Origin: Actinobacteria bacterium 13_1_20CM_4_69_9
Lineage (GTDB): Bacteria; Actinomycetota; Thermoleophilia; Gaiellales; Gaiellaceae
Reading direction: 5' to 3'
Length of the DNA: 17,920 bases
Assembly: GCA_001920085.1 (NCBI GenBank)
Contig: MNJC01000070.1
Location: 1 to 17,920, forward strand
Numbering within the stretch: the stretch's first letter is position 1; each line of letters begins with the position of its first letter. Position numbers and translations under genes: made by a program. This document shows, one piece after another, positions 13,129-17,920 of the stretch. Below the pieces are notes generated by a model. The model saw nothing but the letters and a program-made list of their open reading frames with translations, was not told the origin of the DNA and made no database searches.

Positions 13129-13137
13129 TGGTAACCA
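13129..13137. promoter_or_regulatory. Short palindrome at the HTH gene start
   Basis: TGGTAACCA is a palindrome around a central A, 8 bp upstream of the HTH gene start and in the 81-bp divergent gap with mutY. It could be an autoregulatory site. The length is small, so chance occurrence is possible. Confidence 0.25.
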
Positions 13138-13201
13138 CTCCCGGCAGGGATTTCGAGCGTCGGTTCGTTTGTCGCCCGCGAGCAAAAGTAGGCTGCAACC
13201 G

Positions 13202-13936
13202 GTGGAGCGAATGCTTTTGACGTGGTTCAGCCAAAACGGGAGGGATCTCCCGTGGCGACGGACGCGGGACCCGTACGCGATCCTCGTGTCCGAGGTCATG
13301 CTGCAGCAGACACAGGTCGAGCGAGTCGTCACGCGCTACCTCGAATGGCTCGAGCGCTGGCCGACCGTCGACACGCTCGCAGCCGCGACGACGGCCGACG
13401 TGATCCGCGCGTGGCAGGGCCTCGGCTACAACCGCCGTGGGCTCAACCTCCACCATGCCGCACGGCAGATCGCGCGAGACGGCTGGCCCGACGACCTCAC
13501 GCAGCTTCCGGGCGTGGGCCCGTATACGGCTGCCGCCCTCGCGAGGTTCGCGTTCGGCCGCGATGTGCTGCCAGTGGACACGAACGTGCAGCGGGTGCAG
13601 GAGCGGACTGGGCACGCCTTCTCGCCGCGCGCGGGGCAGGCGCTGATGGATCTCGGCGCCACCGTCTGCCTGGCACGCGTTCCGCGCTGCGGTCTCTGTC
13701 CGCTGGCGGAACGGTGCCCCTCACGCGGCAGGCGTTACGAGCCCTTGCGCAAGCAGTCCCGCTTCGAAGGCTCCTTCCGCCAGCGCAGGGCTCGGACGCT
13801 CCGCCTCGTCGCCGCGGCCGAGCGGCCGCTCGCAGCGCTCGACGCGGAGGCGGTGGACTCCCTGGCGCGGGACGGCCTCGTCCGCGTGGAGGCGGACGTC
13901 GTCGCGCTCCCGGGAGAGGCTACGATCCGCGCGTGA
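13202..13936 (+). CDS. mutY: A/G-specific adenine DNA glycosylase
   Basis: Base-excision repair enzyme that removes A mispaired with 8-oxoG. 244 aa from GTG 13202; ATG 13211 is an alternative. The catalytic region SEVMLQQTQVERV gives Glu31. The helix-hairpin-helix LPGVGPYTAAALARFAFG has Tyr108 where EndoIII has its Schiff-base Lys, which supports a monofunctional glycosylase. PVDTNVQRV gives Asp126. The 4Fe-4S loop is intact: C156-x6-C163-x2-C166-x5-C172. After it comes only about 70 residues (QSRFEGSFRQRRARTLRLV), a short winged-helix-like tail; there is no full NUDIX-like 8-oxoG-recognition domain as in E. coli MutY (350 aa). Short tails of this kind occur in actinobacterial MutY. It is the first gene of a plus-strand run; its TGA overlaps the next GTG start (GTGA). 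Confidence 0.93.
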   Translation: MERMLLTWFSQNGRDLPWRRTRDPYAILVSEVMLQQTQVERVVTRYLEWLERWPTVDTLAAATTADVIRAWQGLGYNRRGLNLHHAARQIARDGWPDDLTQLPGVGPYTAAALARFAFGRDVLPVDTNVQRVQERTGHAFSPRAGQALMDLGATVCLARVPRCGLCPLAERCPSRGRRYEPLRKQSRFEGSFRQRRARTLRLVAAAERPLAALDAEAVDSLARDGLVRVEADVVALPGEATIRA

Positions 13937-14334
13937 CCGCCGACATCTGGCTCATTCTGATCCCGGTTTACGTCCTTGCCGCCCTGCTCCTTGTGTTCGG
14001 GATCTTCGCGCTGCTCGGCCGCATCGCCGGCGGGAAGTACCTGAAGCCGATCGTGGGCTCCCTGATGAAGCTGCCCTTGATCGGCAAGGGGATGCGGAAG
14101 ATGTCGCAGGCGGCGCTCGAGCGGCAAAACCCGGAGCTCGCGAGCGCCGTGCGGAAGATGGAGCGCGCCGGCGTCGCCAAGGATCCACAGCGTGCCGCGC
14201 AGGCACTCTCGAGGTTGAGCCGCGACGAGCGCGCCGCGTATCTCGACGCGACGACCGAACAGGCCGATGCGGCTCCCATGAACCGTCAGATGAAGCGCCA
14301 GATGGAACGTGCCAAGAAGGGCCGGCGCCGGTAG
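13933..14334 (+). CDS. Small membrane protein with charged cytoplasmic tail, unknown function
   Basis: 133 aa, no recognised family. GTG at 13933-13935 overlaps the mutY stop by 4 nt, so it should be translated by coupling. Residues 5-30 form one membrane helix (IWLILIPVYVLAALLLVFGI) followed by FALLGRIAGGKYLKP. The rest is a soluble, mostly helical, charged region with KMSQAALERQNPELASAVRK and LSRLSRDERAAYLDAT, ending in a strongly basic KRQMERAKKGRRR. The positive tail and short N-terminus suggest a single-pass protein with the tail inside. Its coupling to mutY is the only functional hint, and that may be only transcriptional. Confidence 0.8.
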   Translation: MTADIWLILIPVYVLAALLLVFGIFALLGRIAGGKYLKPIVGSLMKLPLIGKGMRKMSQAALERQNPELASAVRKMERAGVAKDPQRAAQALSRLSRDERAAYLDATTEQADAAPMNRQMKRQMERAKKGRRR

Positions 14335-14369
14335 CTCACCCGTCTCTCTGGCGTAACCGCGACTTCATA

Positions 14370-15557
14370 GTGCTGTGGAGCGGGCAGGTCGTCTCCACGA
14401 TCGGTACCCGCGTCACCGGCGTCGCCTATCCGCTCCTCGTCCTCGCCGAGACGGGCTCGCCGGCGAAGGCCGGCGTCGTCGGGTTCGCGCAGACACTGCC
14501 CTACATCCTCTTCTACCTCCCTGCCGGAGCGCTCGTCGACCGCTGGGACCGCAAGCGCACGATGATCGTCGCCGACGGAGGACGCACGCTCGCGCTCGGG
14601 AGCCTCGCGATCGCGCTCGCACTCGACGAGTTCACGTTCGCACAGGTCGTCGTCGTCGCGTTCGTCGAAGGGACGCTGTTCGTCTTCTTCAGCCTGTCGG
14701 AGTCGGCGGCGCTCCCGCAGATCGTCCCGAAGGAGCAGCTGCCCACCGCGGTCGCGCAAAACCAGGCGCGCATCCAGGGCGCCGACCTCGTGGGACAGCC
14801 GCTCGGCGGCGCTCTGTTCGGCATCAGCAAGCAACTGCCGTTCGCCGCCGACGCGATCTCCTACGCAGCCTCGTTCGTGTCGCTGTTCTTCATCCGCACG
14901 AAGTTCCAGGAAGAGCGGCCGCGCTCCGTGACGAAGCTGCGCGCGGAGATGCTGGAGGGCGTGCGCTGGTTGTGGGGCCAGCCGTTCATGCGCGCGGGCG
15001 TGCTGCTCGTCGCGGGCTCGAACTTCGCGTTCAGCGCGCTGATCCTCGCGCTGATCGTGCGGGCGAAGAGCCTTGGCGCGTCGTCGGCGACAGTCGGCGT
15101 CATGCTGGCGTTTCTCGGCGGCGGAGCGATCGTCGGCTCGCTGATCGCGCCGTGGGTGCAGCGGCGCGTGCACGCCAAGGTGATCATGATCGGATCGTTC
15201 TGGGTCTGGGCGGTCGGCGCGTTCGTCAGCGCCTTCGTCGAGAGCCCCTACGCGCTCGGCGCGATCTGGGCCGTCGGTGGGATCTTCGGCCCGATCTTCA
15301 ACGTGGCGTTCTCGACGTACCGGTACGCGCTCGTGCCCGACCGCCTGCTCGCGCGCGTGGGCAGCGCGGCGCTCGTCGTTGCGTGGGGGGCGATCCCGCT
15401 CGGACAGCTCACGGCCGGCATCCTGCTCGAGCGCATCGGCGGCGTCGACACGATCCTCCTCGTCGCGGCCGCCTCTGCCGCAGTCGGCCTCGCCGCGAGC
15501 CTCTCACGCACGATTCGCACGGCGCCGCGCGCCGAAGAGCTGCTCAGCTCTGGGTGA
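14370..15557 (+). CDS. MFS transporter, EntS-like (MFS_3-type) exporter
   Basis: Predicted major-facilitator membrane exporter, 395 aa from GTG 14370, with about 12 hydrophobic segments. The loop 2-3 motif A is DRWDRKRTMIVADGGRTLAL. The start LWSGQVVSTIGTRVTGVAYP is like the MFS_3/enterobactin-exporter group. The substrate is unknown; these transporters often export drugs or siderophores. The start is odd: the codons before GTG 14370 read SLWRNRDFIV, which matches the usual N-terminus (NRDF..LW.GQ) of the family. Yet no ATG, GTG or TTG is in frame for about 30 codons further upstream, and no Shine-Dalgarno precedes 14370. The true start may be non-standard or damaged. The stop overlaps the convergent ispF end by 14 bp. 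It lies 35 bp after the small membrane protein. Confidence 0.88.
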   Translation: MLWSGQVVSTIGTRVTGVAYPLLVLAETGSPAKAGVVGFAQTLPYILFYLPAGALVDRWDRKRTMIVADGGRTLALGSLAIALALDEFTFAQVVVVAFVEGTLFVFFSLSESAALPQIVPKEQLPTAVAQNQARIQGADLVGQPLGGALFGISKQLPFAADAISYAASFVSLFFIRTKFQEERPRSVTKLRAEMLEGVRWLWGQPFMRAGVLLVAGSNFAFSALILALIVRAKSLGASSATVGVMLAFLGGGAIVGSLIAPWVQRRVHAKVIMIGSFWVWAVGAFVSAFVESPYALGAIWAVGGIFGPIFNVAFSTYRYALVPDRLLARVGSAALVVAWGAIPLGQLTAGILLERIGGVDTILLVAAASAAVGLAASLSRTIRTAPRAEELLSSG

Positions 15558-16014
15558 CGAGCGCGACGGCCTGCGCCGCCAGGCCTTCGCCCCGGCCGGT
15601 GAAGCCGAGCTTGTCCGTGGTGGTCGCGCGTACGCTGACCGGCGCGCCGACGATCTGGCCGAGCGCCACGCCCATCTCCTCGCGCCGTGATGCGATGCGC
15701 GGCTCCTCGCCGATCAGGACGCAGTCGGCGTTGACGACGGAGTATCCGGCGCCGCGCACCAGTTCGAGCGCCTCATCAAGGAGATGGAGTGAGGAGACGC
15801 CCTGCGGGGTCGAGCCGTCGGACGGGAAGAGCGACCCGATGTCGCCGAGACCGGCGGCGCCCAGCACCGCGTCGATGAGCGCATGGGTGATCACGTCGCC
15901 GTCGGAATGACCCGCCAGACCATGAGGAGAGTCGAAGCGGACACCGCCGAGGACGAGCGGCACGCCTTCGGCGAACGCGTGCGCGTCGACGCCGATGCCG
16001 ACGCGGTAGCTCAC
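15544..16014 (-). CDS. ispF: 2-C-methyl-D-erythritol 2,4-cyclodiphosphate synthase
   Basis: MEP-pathway enzyme that cyclises CDP-ME 2-phosphate with release of CMP, on the way to IPP and DMAPP. 156 aa, the standard IspF length. Metal-binding GVDAHAF (D10, H12) is at the N-terminus. LAGHSDGDVITHALIDAVLG supplies the third metal His36 and the trimer core, followed by GLGDIGSLFP. The C-terminal signature is TTTDKLGFTGRGEGLAAQAV, which binds the cytidine/phosphate side. The start GTG (16012-16014) overlaps the stop of the PHP phosphatase gene by 4 nt (GTGA), so it is translationally coupled. It is the last gene of the carD-ispD-PHP-ispF operon and converges on the MFS gene with a 14-bp overlap. 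Confidence 0.97.
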   Translation of the reverse strand: MSYRVGIGVDAHAFAEGVPLVLGGVRFDSPHGLAGHSDGDVITHALIDAVLGAAGLGDIGSLFPSDGSTPQGVSSLHLLDEALELVRGAGYSVVNADCVLIGEEPRIASRREEMGVALGQIVGAPVSVRATTTDKLGFTGRGEGLAAQAVALVTQS

Positions 16015-16814
16015 GCGAACGGCTCCTGCCGTCGCCGGCGGCGTTCGAACACGGTCACCGTCTCGTAGCCGGCGCTACTCAGCAGCTCGCGCGCCCGGTC
16101 GAAGTCGCGGCCGACGAGGCTCGGCACGTGGGCATCCGAGCCGGTGGTGACCGGCACGGCGCGCTCGCGACACGCGCGGAGAAGGTCGGGATGCGGGTAG
16201 AGCTCTCCGACCGGCTTGCGCAGCCCGGCCGTGGAGACCTCGATTGCGGTGCCGGACTCGGCTATCGCGTCGGCGACCGTCGAATAGTCGAATGCGTCGG
16301 CGCGGTCGCCGAAGATCTTCACGAGATCGGGATGCGAGAGGGAGTCGAACAGCCTGCTCCCGGCGGCAAGCGCGAGCGTCTCGAAATAGCGGTGCCACGC
16401 GCTCTCGACGCCGACCTCGTCGACGAGGCGCGGGTCGCCGTCGACGCTGAGGCCGTCGATCCAGTGGACGGAGCCGAGCAGGTAGTCCCAGGGATACGGC
16501 GCGAGCAGCGCGCGGGTCTCGTCCTCGCGGCCCGGCACGTAGTCGACCTCGAGCCCGAGCTTGACCGGCAGCCCGCGATCGCGTGCTTGCACCACCGCGT
16601 CGACGTACTGCTCGAGATCGTAGGCACAACGCTCGGACTGGTAAGGAACCGACCAGAGGGTGCGCAACTGGGTGAAGTAGTAGCCGTGCTCGGTGAAGCC
16701 GATCTCGTCGACGCCCGCCGCGCGTGCCGCGTGGACGAACGGGCTCACCGCCCCGGTGTCGTGCGCGATCTGCTCACGGTCGTTGCGCAGATGCATGTGG
16801 TAGTCGACGATCAC
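16011..16814 (-). CDS. PHP-family phosphatase, histidinol-phosphatase-like
   Basis: Polymerase-and-histidinol-phosphatase (PHP) metallo-phosphoesterase, 267 aa, in the size range of HisJ/HisK. Metal motifs are in order: VDYHMHL near the N-terminus, GFTEHGYYF, LGLEVDYVPG, LGSVHWIDG, DSLSHPDLVKIFG, IEVSTAGLRKPVGELYPHPD and TGSDAHVPS. All expected His/Asp/Glu positions are present. The GELYPHP and GSDAH motifs are those of histidinol-phosphatase, so histidine biosynthesis is the best guess. No other his gene is nearby, and the position between ispD and ispF would also allow a different phosphoester substrate. Starts with GTG overlapping the ispD stop (GTGA) and ends overlapping ispF, so all three are coupled. 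Mycobacteria and Bacillus have no gene between ispD and ispF. Confidence 0.9.
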   Translation of the reverse strand: MIVDYHMHLRNDREQIAHDTGAVSPFVHAARAAGVDEIGFTEHGYYFTQLRTLWSVPYQSERCAYDLEQYVDAVVQARDRGLPVKLGLEVDYVPGREDETRALLAPYPWDYLLGSVHWIDGLSVDGDPRLVDEVGVESAWHRYFETLALAAGSRLFDSLSHPDLVKIFGDRADAFDYSTVADAIAESGTAIEVSTAGLRKPVGELYPHPDLLRACRERAVPVTTGSDAHVPSLVGRDFDRARELLSSAGYETVTVFERRRRRQEPFA

Positions 16815-17470
16815 AGAAGAGCCGCGACCCGGTCGAGGTCGGCAGCGTCGGTGACCTTGGCCAGCCGTGGATCGCCGTCGACGATACGCACACGTCCGCC
16901 CGCCGCCTCGACGGCGGCCGAGCAGTCCGTCCAGTCCGAGCCGGACAGCGCCTTGCGCAGGATGTCCGCGACGAACGCCTGAGGCGTCTGGACGACGCGA
17001 AGCTCGTCTCGGCGGAGCGTCTCCAGGACCTGCTCGCCGTCGACGCGCTTCACGGTGTCGGGGATGGGCAGCGTCGGCACCGCGCCGTCCCAGCCCTCGC
17101 CGAGTGCCGTCACGACGCGCTCGACGACGGCGTCGTCGAGGAGCGGCCGCGCAGCGTCGTGCACGAGGACGACCGCCGCGTCGGCCGGAACCTCGGCGAC
17201 CCCGAGCCGCACCGAGTCGGCACGGGTCGCCCCGCCGGTCACGCAGGCGCTGACCTTGCCGCAGCCGAGCTCCTCGGCAAGCAGGATTGCGGGCTCCTCC
17301 CAGCCGGGCGGAGCGGCGACGACGATCGCGTCGACCCAGTCGGAGGCATCGAGGCGCGCGAGGCTTTCCGCCAACAGCGGCTGTTCGCCCAGGCGAACGA
17401 ACGCCTTGGGCCGGTCGGCGCCTAGCCTCTCCCCGCTACCGGCCGCAGCGAGGACGGCCCAGACGCTCAC
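16811..17470 (-). CDS. ispD: 2-C-methyl-D-erythritol 4-phosphate cytidylyltransferase
   Basis: Third step of the MEP pathway: joins MEP and CTP to make CDP-ME. 219 aa, normal for IspD. The CTP-binding Gly-rich loop LAAAGSGERLGADRPKAFVR is at residues 7-26. VHDAARPLL is the central signature. TLPIPDTVKRV and ETLRRDELRVVQTPQAF carry the substrate loop, and AKVTDAADLDRV is the C-terminal motif. The start GTG overlaps the carD stop by 4 nt. The carD-ispD pair is conserved across actinobacteria, which supports the assignment of both. It is encoded apart from ispF only by the PHP gene. Confidence 0.97.
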   Translation of the reverse strand: MSVWAVLAAAGSGERLGADRPKAFVRLGEQPLLAESLARLDASDWVDAIVVAAPPGWEEPAILLAEELGCGKVSACVTGGATRADSVRLGVAEVPADAAVVLVHDAARPLLDDAVVERVVTALGEGWDGAVPTLPIPDTVKRVDGEQVLETLRRDELRVVQTPQAFVADILRKALSGSDWTDCSAAVEAAGGRVRIVDGDPRLAKVTDAADLDRVAALL

Positions 17471-17920
17471 CTCGACGTTGCGCGCGCCTTCGTCTTCGGC
17501 TTGGCCTTCGCGGCGGGCTTCGGCGCGGTCTTCCGCGCTGTCGGCTTACGCGCAGCGGGCTTCGCGACGTTCTTCGACGCAACCTTCGCCGGCTTCGCCG
17601 ACGTCGTCGTCTTCTTGCGGCCGTTGGCGGCGCCGTTCGCGCTCGAACCGACGAGAACGTCGTCGAGCCACTCGGCTGCCTCTTCCTCGTCCATGTCCTT
17701 CGCGTACATGAGCTCGCTCGCGAGGATCTTCTTCGCCTTGACGAACATCTGCTTCTCGCCCGTCGACAGGCCCTTCTCGTGGTCCCGCAGGGACAAGTTC
17801 CGCACGACCTCGGCGAGCTCGAGGATGTCGCCGGTCTTCATCTTGTCGCGGTTGTGCTTGAAGCGGCGGTTCCAGTTCTTCGGCATCTGCGTGCCGCCGC
17901 CCGTGAGTGCCTTGACGACG
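17467..17920 (-). CDS. carD: CarD-family RNA polymerase-binding regulator, C-terminal part with basic tail
   Basis: CarD stabilises the RNA polymerase open complex. The frame enters the window at the right edge, so the N-terminal RNAP-interacting domain is missing; about 151 residues are visible. The helical C-terminal DNA-binding domain is clear: NWNRRFKHNRDKMKTGDILE, LAEVVRNLSLRDHEKGLSTG and EKQMFVKAKKILASELMYAK, very like mycobacterial CarD. The Trp of NWNRR is the conserved residue that contacts the -10 upstream edge. After an acidic segment (DMDEEEAAEWLDDVL) the chain does not stop as in mycobacteria. It continues with a 50-residue tail from 17619 to 17470 made of K/A/P/T units (KPAKVAS, KPAARKPTARK, KPAAKAKPKTK), with 18 Lys/Arg and no acidic residue. 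It is the first visible gene of the ispD-PHP-ispF operon. Confidence 0.94.
   Translation of the reverse strand, partial: VVKALTGGGTQMPKNWNRRFKHNRDKMKTGDILELAEVVRNLSLRDHEKGLSTGEKQMFVKAKKILASELMYAKDMDEEEAAEWLDDVLVGSSANGAANGRKKTTTSAKPAKVASKNVAKPAARKPTARKTAPKPAAKAKPKTKARATSR

Noticed and set aside
7912..15557. Mobile element carrying the inserted block
   Set aside because: No transposase, integrase, terminal repeats or tRNA attachment site is visible. Base composition and codon use look like the backbone, apart from low-complexity parts.

Overview
The window is very GC-rich, uses many GTG/TTG starts, and is packed with genes joined by 4-nt stop/start overlaps. The CarD, MutY and IspD sequences look actinobacterial. 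The gene order combines the actinobacterial series carD-ispD-ispF-cysS-rlmB with the Bacillus-type series ispD-ispF-gltX-cysS-rlmB-yacP-sigH. I infer a deep-branching actinobacterium of the Thermoleophilia type (Gaiellales/Solirubrobacterales); this is inference only, because the window holds no rRNA.

Layout, in the minus-strand reading direction (right to left). (1) 17920-15544: carD (its N-terminus lies outside the window), ispD, a PHP phosphatase and ispF form a tightly overlapped operon. (2) 15557-13202, plus strand and convergent with ispF: a short mutY, a small membrane protein and an MFS exporter. (3) 13120-7912: a Cro/C1-type HTH regulator, then a cluster of exported low-complexity proteins. 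These are a signal-peptide/repeat/Trp-rich/curlin-like protein split by an apparent one-base frameshift, a Gly/Ser/Ala-rich secreted protein, and a small unknown ORF ending in a large hairpin. (4) 7841-4380: a miniature glutamyl-tRNA synthetase-like protein, cysS, rlmB and a YacP/Rae1-like NYN nuclease. (5) 4383-1400: a marR regulator divergent from a yceI - FMN reductase - aminoglycoside-phosphotransferase-like - VOC gene run. (6) 1229-1: sigH, then an RpoD-family sigma factor cut by the window edge.

Isoprenoid precursor genes (ispD, ispF), translation genes (gltX-like, cysS, rlmB, yacP) and transcription genes (carD, sigH, a second sigma factor) form a conserved housekeeping backbone. Two blocks interrupt it. 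One is the yceI/marR redox-type cassette between yacP and sigH. The other is the mutY/MFS/surface-protein block of about 7.7 kb between ispF and the gltX-like gene.

The most promising undescribed system is the surface-protein cluster at about 7912-12312. Two exported proteins share a short module (beta-strand, PG/QNG turn, V-x-Q-S-N, then alternating Ala). The larger one adds alternating-Trp strands, three curlin-like Q/N repeats and a C-terminal membrane anchor. This looks like parts of an extracellular fibre or surface layer. That function is inferred from composition and repeats; no known family was recognised.
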